From Anoplopoma fimbria (lineage: Eukaryota > Chordata > Actinopteri > Perciformes > Anoplopomatidae): a stretch of 64,000 nucleotides of DNA. A model generated the notes under the pieces. That model did no database searches. It was not told the DNA's origin and worked only from the letters and a program-made list of their open reading frames with translations. Each line of letters opens with the position of its first letter. Positions within the stretch are counted from its first letter, which is position 1. Below are positions 61,001 to 64,000 of this stretch, in pieces. Made by a program: the position numbers and the translations under genes. The stretch is from the NCBI RefSeq assembly GCF_027596085.1, contig NC_072450.1, positions 4,649,236 to 4,713,235 on the forward strand. The letters run 5' to 3'.

Positions 61001-62224
61001 TGGCTAGGTTTAGGGGGACAAAACTACCTGGCTAGCTAGGTTAAGGGGGACAAAATTAGTTGGTAAACTAGGTTTAGGGGACAAAACCACTTTGCTGGCT
61101 AGGTTTAGACAACAAAACTACTTGGCTGGCTAGGTTTAGGGGGACAAAACTAGTTGGTAAACTAGGTTTAGGGGACAAAACCACTTTGCTGGCTAGGTTT
61201 AGACAACAAAACTACTTGGCTAGCTAGGTTTAGGGGGACAAGACAAAACTACTTTGCTGGCTAGGTTTAGGGGGACACAACTACTTGGCTAGGTCTAGGG
61301 GAACAAGACAAAACTACTTGGCTAGGTTTAAGGGGACAAAAAAACTACTTGGCTAGGTTTAGGGGGACAAGAAAAAACTACTTGGCTAGCTAGGTTTAGG
61401 GGGACAAAACTACTTGGCTAGGTTTAGGGGGACAAGACAAAACTAGTTGGCTAGCTAGGTTTAGGGGGACAAACTACTTGGCTAGGTTTAGGGGGACAAG
61501 ACAAAACTACTTGGCTAGATTTAAGGGGACAAAACTACTTGGCTAGGTTTAGGGGGACAAGACAAAACTAGTTGGCTAGCTAGGTTTAGGGGGACAAACT
61601 ACTTGGCTAGGTTTAGGGGGACAAGACAAAACTACTTGGCTAGATTTAAGGGGACAAAACTACTTGGCTAGGTTTAGGGGGACAAGACAAAACTACTTGG
61701 CTAGATTTAAGGGGACACAACTACTAGGTTTAAGGGGACAAGACAAAACTAGTTGGCTAGCTAGGTTTAAGGGGACAAAACGACTTGGCTAGGTTTAAGG
61801 GGACAAGACAAAACTAGTTGGCTAGCTAGGTTTAGGGGGACAAACGACTTGGCTAGGTTTAGGCGGACAAACTACTTGGCTAGGTTTAGGCGACAACATT
61901 TTATGAGTTTCATGAGTTTGTGGGCTCATCAGATGCCAAAATACTTGAAATTATTAAAACTTTGGTATTAAAACTCTGGAAAATTTAAATTTAGTGCCTT
62001 TTAAATATCACAGTATGTTTAAGTTTCCTGCAGTATTTAGACTGAGTAGAGCCTCTTCTTTCTTTCTGTTCTTTTAAACAATCCTCATCGTTTATTTTTC
62101 CCTTCTGCAGGCACATCAAATCTGTTACTCCGTCCTCTGCCTTTTCTCCTACGTGGCGGCAGTGAAGGGGAAGGAGGCGGAAGGAAAACCCAAGATTCTG
62201 TCACCGAGACCCCTTCCTAGCTAG
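16687..62224 (+). CDS. madd: MADD (DENN/MADD, Rab3 GDP-GTP exchange factor), complete spliced gene
   Basis: Large cytosolic DENN protein. In vertebrates it activates Rab3 and Rab27, supports synaptic vesicle traffic with KIF1 kinesins, binds the TNF receptor 1 death domain and feeds MAP kinase signalling. I joined 35 exons: all junctions are phase-consistent and the total is 5019 nt (1672 residues plus stop), against about 1650 in human. The order is: uDENN about 14-270, cDENN about 290-430, dDENN about 430-575; an acidic/Ser-rich linker about 600-900; a KHSPTVKRE region and conserved helices about 930-1075; Ser-rich 1075-1300; conserved C-terminal block about 1310-1640 with the death-domain-like part. 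The start [20 protein letters not shown] parallels the mammalian N-terminus; the C-terminus ends ILSPRPLPS. All introns are GT-AG except one GC-AG. Several exons are multiples of three with matching phases, fitting the known heavy alternative splicing of this gene. Confidence 0.95.
16746..18427. other. madd: madd intron with a repeat fragment
   Basis: GTAAG...cctccag intron. The only recognisable content is a repeat fragment at 17750-17940 homologous to the element at 24509-25266. Confidence 0.7.
17750..17940 (+). mobile_element. terminal fragment of an inverted-repeat element
   Basis: It starts AATTGACCCTTCGCTAAG and includes GGCCAATCATAGCGTAGC, CCAGCTCTGCTCCATAGA and TTTCAGGCTGGTTTAGTAGA. 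It matches the reverse complement of 25035-25266, so this is one end of the same family in the opposite orientation. Confidence 0.75.
18428..19075 (+). CDS. madd: madd exon, uDENN domain (residues about 20-236)
   Basis: The largest exon, with acceptor cccctccag and donor CAGAG|GTGAGG. It encodes the core u[43 protein letters not shown] and [13 protein letters not shown] Gly/Ser/Pro-rich loop follows (residues about 95-180, poorly conserved with mammals), then [19 protein letters not shown] and [20 protein letters not shown] content is clearly higher than in the surrounding introns. The loop is an insertion typical of MADD. Confidence 0.96.
19260..19428 (-). mobile_element. retroelement-tail repeat, copy 2 (reverse)
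   Basis: Begins with tandem AAGAT, then AATCCTTTATTAGTCCCGCA, GGATTACAGCAGCATAGAGG and GCAAACAAGAGACATAGTA: the reverse complement of copy 1. Confidence 0.85.
19460..19512. repeat. (ATT)n microsatellite
   Basis: About 17 ATT units with one interruption, next to retroelement copy 2. Confidence 0.93.
21439..21772. mobile_element. MITE-like hAT-type fragment
   Basis: Starts TTAGGGCTGTGTATTG and contains GGGGTTACGATTCCATATAT and GCAATACTGTAAGCAAGGTG. It ends with TGATACAGTAACACAAAATA and GTCGCGATACTCTA. The two ends are partly complementary (AGTATCGCGA against the CGATA-like start). The pattern is familiar in fish genomes; the family name is uncertain. Confidence 0.6.
22227..22530 (+). CDS. madd: madd exon, uDENN-cDENN junction (residues 236-337)
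   Basis: Acceptor cttcccag, donor CACAAG|GTAAGG. Encodes [38 protein letters not shown] and [20 protein letters not shown], all hallmark MADD DENN sequence. The frame runs on into the intron to 22602, but the match stops at LLEHK. Confidence 0.96.
22531..24322. other. madd: madd intron, no feature seen
   Basis: GTAAGG...ctccctcag intron. AT-rich, with no exon or clear repeat recognised. Confidence 0.6.
24323..24454 (+). CDS. madd: madd exon, cDENN core (residues 338-381)
   Basis: Phase 0 at both ends (132 nt). Encodes [20 protein letters not shown], then [19 protein letters not shown] and ASAEQ. This is the most conserved DENN core. Confidence 0.97.
24509..25266. mobile_element. non-autonomous transposon-like element with inverted ends
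   Basis: The left end AATTGACCTTTGGCTAA (24509-24525) pairs with the reverse complement of 25250-25266, with 14 of 17 bases matching. The interior at 24680-24960 recurs at 41655-41900, and the right 230 bp recurs reversed at 17750-17940. No coding capacity. The whole element lies in one intron and its right end is 62 bp upstream of the next exon. Whether it is one MITE or two nested repeats cannot be settled here. Confidence 0.65.
25329..25442 (+). CDS. madd: madd exon, cDENN (residues 382-419)
   Basis: Phase 0 at both ends. Encodes [37 protein letters not shown]. The donor AAG|GTCGGT is off consensus at +3 (C), so it is a relatively weak site. Codon-by-codon agreement with MADD on both sides supports it. 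Confidence 0.94.
25537..25617 (+). CDS. madd: madd exon, cDENN-dDENN (residues 420-446)
   Basis: Phase 0, 81 nt. Encodes [19 protein letters not shown] and ELKKHLKQ. The acceptor has a strong T tract; donor CAG|GTACTG. Confidence 0.95.
26489..26866. mobile_element. MITE with GTTGTATGAGGYACTNATC ends
   Basis: The left end AAAGGGACAGTTTGGATGTT then GGGGTTGTATGAGGCACTGA pairs with the right end, which reads GAAGTTGTATGAGGTACTAA on the minus strand. Internal CAGCACTTTCCGACGAGGAG and CTCAAAGCCACCAGACTCTA match a MITE widespread in percomorph fish. About 380 bp, no coding. Confidence 0.8.
28677..28920. mobile_element. hAT-like MITE with TAGGGCTG ends
   Basis: The left end TAGGGCTGTCCCGAATACC and the right end TATTCGGGTCCAGCCCTA are imperfect inverted repeats around about 200 bp of noncoding sequence. 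Such TAGGGCTG ends are common in fish hAT-derived MITEs. Target duplications are not clear. Confidence 0.7.
29101..29273 (+). CDS. madd: madd exon, dDENN (residues 447-504), with GC splice donor
   Basis: The acceptor is cacctgttctag. Encodes [20 protein letters not shown], a variable [11 protein letters not shown] stretch, then [19 protein letters not shown]. The exon must end at ACCAG because the next exon resumes the Arg codon with GGTGGCC. The intron therefore starts GCAAGC, a GC donor. Confidence 0.95.
29919..30154 (+). CDS. madd: madd exon, dDENN (residues 504-583)
   Basis: Encodes [34 protein letters not shown], then [20 protein letters not shown] and RIHN. Ends in phase 1 at AACA|GTAAGT. 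A 78-nt intron follows. Confidence 0.96.
30233..30389 (+). CDS. madd: madd exon after dDENN (residues 583-635)
   Basis: Encodes [36 protein letters not shown] and an acidic end. Donor GACAG|GTAAAG in phase 2. Confidence 0.96.
30390..31301. other. madd: madd intron with retroelement-tail copy 3
   Basis: GTAAAG...tttgttgcag. Apart from copy 3 (30911-31109), nothing is recognised. Confidence 0.7.
30911..31109 (+). mobile_element. retroelement-tail repeat, copy 3
   Basis: AGTTATTGTGGATTTTATTT, CTATGCTGCTGTAATCCTGT and CCGCTGCTGGACTAATAAAG, ending in ATCTTATTTTATCTTA. Same family and orientation as copy 1, slightly more diverged. Confidence 0.85.
31302..31405 (+). CDS. madd: madd exon, Ser/acidic linker (residues 635-670)
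   Basis: Encodes [20 protein letters not shown] then [15 protein letters not shown]. Very close to the mammalian linker, which carries many phosphorylatable serines. Donor CCAA|GTAAGT. Confidence 0.95.
31488..31693 (+). CDS. madd: madd exon, linker (residues 670-738)
   Basis: Encodes [20 protein letters not shown], a variable acidic part, then [19 protein letters not shown]. Ends in phase 0 at CAA|GTGGGT. Confidence 0.95.
31920..32173 (+). CDS. madd: madd exon, linker with [12 protein letters not shown] (residues 739-823)
   Basis: The conserved core is [18 protein letters not shown] and [14 protein letters not shown]. The upstream part (proline/glycine-rich, residues 739-785) is fish-specific. 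The donor AACAA|GTGTGT is chosen because the next exon restores AQ and the reading frame; the open frame itself runs on to 32396. Confidence 0.92.
32422..32561 (+). CDS. madd: madd exon, linker (residues 823-870)
   Basis: Encodes [20 protein letters not shown], then [20 protein letters not shown] and LMSFA. Acceptor tttctttcag, donor GCCA|GTAAGA. Confidence 0.95.
32562..34136. other. madd: madd intron, no feature seen
   Basis: GTAAGA...ctacag. No exon or confidently named repeat. A stretch near 33640-33740 (TTTTAGCAGCTAAAGAGACA) looks like degraded fish MITE sequence. Confidence 0.55.
34137..34235 (+). CDS. madd: madd exon, linker (residues 870-903)
   Basis: Encodes [20 protein letters not shown] then [12 protein letters not shown]. 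Ends in phase 1 at AAAAG|GTAGGA. It is the upstream partner of a group of optional exons. Confidence 0.95.
34821..34874 (+). CDS. madd: candidate 54-nt alternative madd exon with GATATT repeats
   Basis: An AG acceptor after a long T tract (tttttttttttataaaag), 54 nt, then GCAG|GTTTGT. Starting phase 1 and ending phase 1, it would insert [18 protein letters not shown] in frame, a strongly acidic segment. Four tandem GATATT-type units lie inside. Evidence is splice sites, phase and lack of stops only; I do not recall a mammalian counterpart. The donor is weak at +4 to +6. Confidence 0.4.
35643..35660 (+). CDS. madd: candidate 18-nt madd microexon
   Basis: gtcttttgtcgttcag-like acceptor ending at 35642, 18 nt, then CGG|GTATGT. 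In phase with both neighbours it adds DDPDSP (G|AT GAC CCT GAC AGC CCG G). Short, acidic and phase-neutral, as neuronal microexons usually are. Supported only by splice-site quality and phase. Confidence 0.5.
36371..36893. mobile_element. fold-back element with terminal inverted repeats and central hairpin
   Basis: ATAGAATAAGAGTAGAAC (36371-36388) pairs with the reverse complement of 36876-36893 at 17 of 18 positions. At the centre, 36635-36715 forms a near-perfect hairpin: AAGCATGGTGGAATTAGCAA against its complement ending ATCCTACCATGCTT. No coding sequence. Probably a non-autonomous DNA transposon. Confidence 0.65.
37159..37218 (+). CDS. madd: madd 60-nt cassette exon [20 protein letters not shown]
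   Basis: Acceptor gtgtgcag, donor GAAG|GTGGGT, phase 1 at both ends. The encoded segment corresponds to the [20 protein letters not shown] segment of mammalian MADD, a known optional block in the linker. Skipping it keeps frame. Confidence 0.9.
38850..38990 (-). mobile_element. retroelement-tail repeat, copy 4 (reverse)
   Basis: Tandem AAGAT, then AATCCTTTATTAGTCCCGCA, TTACAGCAGCATAGAGTAAA and CACACAAGAGACATAGTAG, followed by poly(A)-rich sequence to 39017. Same orientation as copy 2. Confidence 0.85.
41395..41900. mobile_element. second copy of the 24.7-kb interior repeat
   Basis: Shares AGCCCCGCCCTAAAGCATAC, ACATCATGCTGTATTGAAGA and AATCAAGAGAGAAGTAGAGT with 24690-24870. It begins with AGGACTACTGTTTTGAGCCT and GTGTCGCCATCTTGGTTCCT, a segment typical of a fish interspersed repeat. 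The termini seen at 24509 and 25266 are not evident here. Confidence 0.7.
42601..42629. repeat. (TG)n microsatellite
   Basis: Fourteen GT units. Confidence 0.97.
42989..43097 (+). CDS. madd: madd exon, KHSPTVKRE region (residues 923-959)
   Basis: Encodes [20 protein letters not shown], then [16 protein letters not shown]. Acceptor gttctcgttccag, donor ACGAG|GTAATG. Matches the mammalian [19 protein letters not shown] block. Confidence 0.95.
43213..43399 (+). CDS. madd: madd exon (residues 959-1021)
   Basis: Encodes [40 protein letters not shown] and [21 protein letters not shown] strongly conserved, probably helical MADD block. Ends in phase 0 at GTG|GTGAGA. Confidence 0.97.
43598..43925. 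mobile_element. MITE of the GGCTGCAACTA type
   Basis: AAGGCTGCAACTAGCTATTG, GTCTATAAAATGTCAGAAAG, a CAGCCCAAGTTGCTTGTTTT segment and ATTCAGTTTATTATCA, ending near CAAACTAGTTGCCTGTAATT. A familiar teleost element, inserted in the madd intron. Target duplications are not visible. Confidence 0.75.
44126..44276 (+). CDS. madd: madd exon (residues 1022-1072)
   Basis: Encodes [40 protein letters not shown] and [10 protein letters not shown]. Phase 1 end at AAAG|GTACGG. Confidence 0.97.
44361..44383. repeat. poly(T) tract
   Basis: More than 20 consecutive T in an intron. Confidence 0.9.
44607..44810 (+). CDS. madd: madd exon (residues 1072-1140)
   Basis: Encodes [20 protein letters not shown], a variable part, then [15 protein letters not shown]. 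The acceptor ends in TTAG with a short pyrimidine tract. Donor GATTG|GTGTGT. If the intron is retained, the frame continues 13 codons to a stop at 44849. Confidence 0.94.
44811..46197. other. madd: C/T-rich madd intron with a long open frame
   Basis: A pyrimidine-rich intron. It carries a 265-codon open frame on the + strand (45354-46151) with no recognisable domain. It is rich in Pro, Ser, Leu and Cys and lacks conservation cues, so I treat it as non-coding. Confidence 0.6.
46198..46248 (+). CDS. madd: madd 51-nt exon (residues 1140-1157)
   Basis: Encodes [17 protein letters not shown], matching the mammalian ELWNKHQEVKKQKALEKQ segment. Acceptor cttgggtag, donor CAGA|GTAAGA. Phase 1 at both ends, so it can be skipped without a frameshift. 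Confidence 0.93.
46249..47898. other. madd: madd intron, no feature seen
   Basis: AT-rich. A GGGCTGAATAATTAATTAAA segment near 46685 resembles a degraded fish MITE. No exon found. Confidence 0.55.
47899..47999 (+). CDS. madd: madd exon (residues 1157-1190)
   Basis: Encodes [20 protein letters not shown] then [13 protein letters not shown]. The [12 protein letters not shown] core is conserved; the first half differs from mammals. An internal CAG/GTGACT at 47930 could act as an alternative site. Confidence 0.92.
48164..48247 (+). CDS. madd: madd 84-nt exon (residues 1191-1218)
   Basis: Encodes [20 protein letters not shown] then QDSEASTV. Phase 0 at both ends and length divisible by three. 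The SQDSEASTV end matches mammals. Confidence 0.92.
48248..49310. other. madd: madd intron with degraded repeats
   Basis: Includes TTTATATAGCACTTTTCAAA (48379-48398), typical of a decayed fish repeat, and the (CA)n run. No exon. Confidence 0.6.
48985..49028. repeat. (CA)n microsatellite
   Basis: About 22 CA units, followed at 49046-49076 by ATGACGTTTCGGTCTCAGAC, a motif common in fish dispersed repeats. Confidence 0.95.
49311..49469 (+). CDS. madd: madd exon (residues 1219-1271)
   Basis: Phase 0, 159 nt. Encodes [20 protein letters not shown], then [20 protein letters not shown]. Very close to mammals. Confidence 0.96.
50077..50197 (+). CDS. madd: madd exon (residues 1272-1312)
   Basis: Encodes [20 protein letters not shown], then [15 protein letters not shown]. 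Ends in phase 1. Confidence 0.94.
50198..51219. other. madd: madd intron with a LINE-tail-like fragment
   Basis: ATCAGAAATGGTTTATTGCT and TGTTACACATACAAGGAAT at 50659-50702 resemble a fish retroelement tail. Nothing else recognised. Confidence 0.55.
51220..51282 (+). CDS. madd: madd 63-nt cassette exon (residues 1312-1333)
   Basis: Encodes [20 protein letters not shown], phase 1 at both ends. Corresponds to the mammalian [20 protein letters not shown] segment. Skipping joins LLG directly to KERS in frame. The preceding 90 bp is a C/T-rich tract. Confidence 0.93.
51283..52746. other. madd: madd intron with a probable MITE
   Basis: Roughly 51950-52577 has CGATACTG-like and ATACTGGTATTAGTATCCGA ends and ACCGATTGTCGAATTCCGAT within, consistent with a fish GGGATGNNNCGATAC-type element; the ends are only partly complementary. 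Confidence 0.45.
52747..52867 (+). CDS. madd: madd exon (residues 1333-1373)
   Basis: Encodes [39 protein letters not shown]. The donor GAAAG|GTTCAA is weak, but the next exon restores [10 protein letters not shown] exactly. Confidence 0.95.
52991..53096 (+). CDS. madd: madd exon (residues 1373-1408)
   Basis: Encodes [20 protein letters not shown], then [12 protein letters not shown]. The acceptor is AACACAG (52984-52990). A competing ccctcccacag/ATACTT site 61 nt upstream would shift frame. Confidence 0.95.
53189..53299 (+). CDS. madd: madd exon (residues 1409-1445)
   Basis: Phase 0, 111 nt. Encodes [37 protein letters not shown]. Flanked by introns of 92 and 81 nt. Confidence 0.96.
53381..53488 (+). 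CDS. madd: madd exon (residues 1446-1481)
   Basis: Phase 0, 108 nt. Encodes [36 protein letters not shown]. Confidence 0.96.
53633..53797 (+). CDS. madd: madd exon (residues 1482-1536)
   Basis: Phase 0, 165 nt. Encodes [40 protein letters not shown] and QLNKFYTKK. Essentially identical to mammals; part of the C-terminal conserved block. Confidence 0.97.
53897..53969 (+). CDS. madd: madd exon (residues 1537-1561)
   Basis: Encodes [24 protein letters not shown]; ends in phase 1 at CCAG|GTGAGT. Confidence 0.97.
53970..55038. other. madd: madd intron, no feature seen
   Basis: A/T-rich with no exon. GGGGTGTAACGTTTCACACA at 54093 resembles the end of a fish MITE, but no partner end is clear. Confidence 0.55.
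55039..55145 (+). CDS. madd: madd exon (residues 1561-1596)
   Basis: Encodes [36 protein letters not shown]. Ends in phase 0 at CAG|GTAAGA. Confidence 0.97.
55978..56699. mobile_element. MITE with AAGGGTCAGTTCACC ends
   Basis: The left end TAAGGGTCAGTTCACCAAAA (55978 onward) pairs with the right end TTTGGGTGAACTGACCCTTT (56680-56698), nearly perfectly complementary. The interior CAGTGCCATCTATCCATGCA-like region at 56029-56049 is typical of an abundant teleost MITE. About 720 bp, non-coding, in the madd intron 55146-58048. Confidence 0.85.
57496..57504 (+). CDS. madd: candidate 9-nt madd microexon (Glu-Arg-Lys)
   Basis: A pyrimidine-rich tract with CTCTC motifs and TGC just before the acceptor (ccctgcaag), the nine bases GAGCGGAAG, then GTACAC. 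Phase 0 fits both neighbours (CAG at 55145 and GTT at 58049), adding ERK between Gln and Val. A TGC next to the acceptor and CU-rich upstream sequence are features known for SRRM4-dependent neuronal microexons. Not proven from sequence alone. Confidence 0.45.
58049..58118 (+). CDS. madd: madd exon (residues 1597-1620)
   Basis: Encodes [23 protein letters not shown]. Phase 1 end at TTTG|GTAATT. Part of the death-domain-like C-terminus. Confidence 0.96.
58119..60293. other. madd: madd intron, no feature seen
   Basis: A/T-rich; no exon, tandem array or clear transposon end. A CTCCAGCAG|GTAAAG donor-like site at 59427 lacks a convincing partner acceptor. Confidence 0.6.
60294..60340 (+). CDS. 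madd: madd 47-nt exon (residues 1620-1635)
   Basis: Encodes [16 protein letters not shown], matching mammalian VPEIKEVVSHKYKTPM. Acceptor accggcatag, donor ATG|GTGAGT. Confidence 0.96.
60915..61896. repeat. minisatellite CTAGGTTTAGGGGGACAA in the last madd intron
   Basis: About 1 kb of units built from ACTACTTGGCTAGGTTTAGG then GGGACAA(GACAA)A. Unit length varies (about 26-36 bp) through optional GACAA and GGCTAG blocks. Blocks of several units are themselves repeated: about 108 bp near 61040 and 61145, and about 124 bp near 61440 and 61562. Every unit has a GGGGG or GGGG run. The remaining intron (60341-60914 and 61897-62110) shows nothing. Confidence 0.97.
62111..62224 (+). CDS. madd: madd terminal coding exon (residues 1636-1672, stop TAG)
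   Basis: Acceptor cttctgcag. Encodes [20 protein letters not shown], then [17 protein letters not shown] and TAG. The first 17 residues match mammals; the tail is Lys-rich where mammals have an acidic SSEEDLRTPP-like stretch. Confidence 0.95.
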   Translation, partial: AHQICYSVLCLFSYVAAVKGKEAEGKPKILSPRPLPS

Positions 62225-63075
62225 TCTACACCCCCCCACCCCACCCTTCTCCCCCACCTCCCCTACCACCCCCACCCGCCGTCCTCGTGCCTCTCTACTT
62301 GAAATGGCATCTCAGCTCTAAAAAAAAAAAAAAAACAAAAACAAAAAAACAGACTTCTGACAATCCCTAACTCTACTCTTAAGCACACAATTCCTGCTCC
62401 CTCCTCTTGTACATAAAAGCCTAACACCCCTTTTTAGACCCTGTCGTGTAGACGTGTTTAGTCTGTGGTGTTTGTGTAAATACTTCCGAACCCCTCATCG
62501 CTGTCGAACCCAACTAGCTAAATGTTTGCCTGCTCCTAAACGCGGGAGGAGCGACTCCCCTTTGAGCTCCTCTACTCAGTGTGAAAGTCTTCTATTGTTC
62601 CTGCTGCCAAGAACCCAACTGTTTCTAGGAGATGGTGAGGGATCGCCCCCGAGGCACAGAGTGCATGCAGGTCCCGTGCACAGCCTTGACTTCACTACAG
62701 AGTAGCTTACTCCCCCCCGCACCCCCCTCTCCCTCGTCTCCATTTGACTGTGTGAGTTGTTCTGTGATATGTGGTTACTGTAAAGTTCCAGTCCGTCCAA
62801 GTTGAAAACATCCAGAGACCCTCTTGTCGTGCAGGTCGTCCCATGCTGAACAATGCTACTGTATACTGCACCGGAGCGCCGCATGTCAACGCTTCTTCAA
62901 AGTGTTTGAACCCCAAAATAATGTGAGTGTTCTCAGATGTGTTCTCTTGCCCTAGATCGGCCCGCCGGGCTCAATTACTGTTCTAGTTCTACTGTAAAAT
63001 TTCTCGTCTGTGGTCTGCTGTTATCAATTGCATGTTACTATGAGTATGACAAATAAATATTATATATATTTCTAT
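62225..63075 (+). other. madd: madd 3'UTR
   Basis: Begins with a C-rich tract (62228-62280) and an A-rich stretch (62321-62350), and ends after AATAAA at 63052-63057. Open frames at 62454-62705 and 62576-62884 overlap it, but are unlikely to be coding. Confidence 0.75.
63052..63057 (+). terminator. madd: polyadenylation signal AATAAA
   Basis: Canonical hexamer 828 bp after the madd stop, followed by T/A-rich sequence. It is the first good signal downstream of the stop. Confidence 0.7.
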
Positions 63076-64000
63076 ATATAGTATTTATTTAATACAAACA
63101 TATATTGACTGTACATTTCTCTGGAAAAAAAAAGTTACAAATTGTTGATTTGCTAGATGTGCAATACTTAATAAGTAGTTAGCCATTGCCAGAGCCATGT
63201 TTTCTTGAGTTACCTGGCTTCCACAGGGTGAAGAATGTAAGAAAGAATTTTTTTTTCTATAGTACATATTGATCCAAGTGAATATGATGTCATTAGTTTG
63301 AATGTTTTTAAAGTTTGTCTTTTTAAAAAATGTACATCAACAAGTCACAAGGAAAAGAAAACAGCTGCTGTCTATGGCGCAAACTTTGGAGCTTTTTTTT
63401 TGTCTCTCAGGCCAATTAGTGATGTCACAAGGTGTTGGAGATGCTGTAGCAAACGTAGATGGTACAGAAACTTTTTACATTTGAATTCAGCCTATGAGAC
63501 ATTTAAAAGAGTCTTTGTCGGTCAGAATTGTTTGTTGGGACAAAACATTTTAAGATCCAAGTAGTCGTTTGTTTGGCGAATGAGAAGAAAGAGAAAAACC
63601 AAACCAACCTGGCTCAAACCGCTGTTACACCACAGGGTTTTTTTAATTTACTACATCAAAATATCCTGGAAATTTGTTAGCAAACAAACAAAGTGGCAAA
63701 AAAAACAAGTGGCAAAATGGCTGCAAATCCAACTCAAAGTCTTCAAGTTTAAAAGTAGCTACAGACTGTTAGTATCACTTTTCCCTTGTTAACAAACCAC
63801 TTTAAATATTTAACACAACTGCAGAAGCTAATTTAGACAGTTTGTGAAGTGTCTTCAAGGCTAGCAGCGGGAGTAACGTTAGAAAAATAAGCAAATGTTC
63901 CAAGGTGGGTTTAATATGCTATTCAATTTTTAAAAACAGGTTGGCAATTTTTTTTTTTTACCCAAATTTCCAGGTACAGGGCCACATTTTCTGATGGCCT
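63076..64000. other. downstream of madd, no feature seen
   Basis: Ordinary AT-rich sequence with A and T runs. The open frame 63298-63564 is short and resembles nothing I know. Confidence 0.6.

Noticed and set aside
60915..61896. TTTAGGG-like units suggesting interstitial telomere sequence
   Set aside because: The units are 26-36 bp and contain TTTAGGGGGACAA rather than perfect TTAGGG arrays, so this is an ordinary minisatellite.

Overview
The window is vertebrate nuclear DNA, almost certainly from a teleost, and probably a percomorph. The evidence is split genes with GT-AG introns, protein segments recognisable as fish orthologues of two vertebrate genes, and many fish-type interspersed repeats: a tRNA-derived SINE, a Tc1-like remnant, several MITE-like elements, and four copies of a retroelement-tail repeat ending in TAATCCTTTATTAGTCCCGC or its complement. 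There are no bacterial operons, CRISPR arrays or rRNA genes.

Positions 1-1086 carry the last two coding exons of nr1h3 (liver X receptor alpha, an oxysterol-sensing nuclear receptor). Its 3'UTR and an intergenic stretch of microsatellites and old repeats follow. From 5733 to 6909 there is a large (AT)n block and then a strand-asymmetric CCTCCT/CCACCTGTCCAGACTGT minisatellite. Directly after it, about 6910-7175 looks like the GC-richer promoter and noncoding first exon of the next gene.

That gene is madd (MAP-kinase activating death domain protein, also called DENN/MADD or Rab3GEP). It fills the rest of the window on the + strand, in the same nr1h3-madd order and orientation as in mammals. 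I traced 35 core coding exons from the ATG at 16687 to the TAG at 62222-62224. Every junction keeps frame, and the joined length is 5019 nt (1672 residues plus stop), close to the mammalian protein. The exons encode the tripartite DENN domain (uDENN, cDENN, dDENN), a long Ser/acidic disordered linker, conserved blocks in the middle, and the C-terminal region containing the so-called death domain. A polyadenylation signal lies at 63052-63057; the last 0.9 kb shows no gene.

The most interesting content is in the madd introns. There are three phase-compatible candidate alternative exons: 54 nt at 34821, 18 nt at 35643 and 9 nt at 57496. One intron is of GC-AG type (29274-29918). There are two large intronic minisatellites, one of them next to a second array interrupted by a SINE. 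A set of inverted-repeat elements also sits in these introns, one of them ending about 60 bp upstream of an exon. I found no wholly new multi-gene system. The best leads are the candidate microexons and the structured repeats around the madd promoter.
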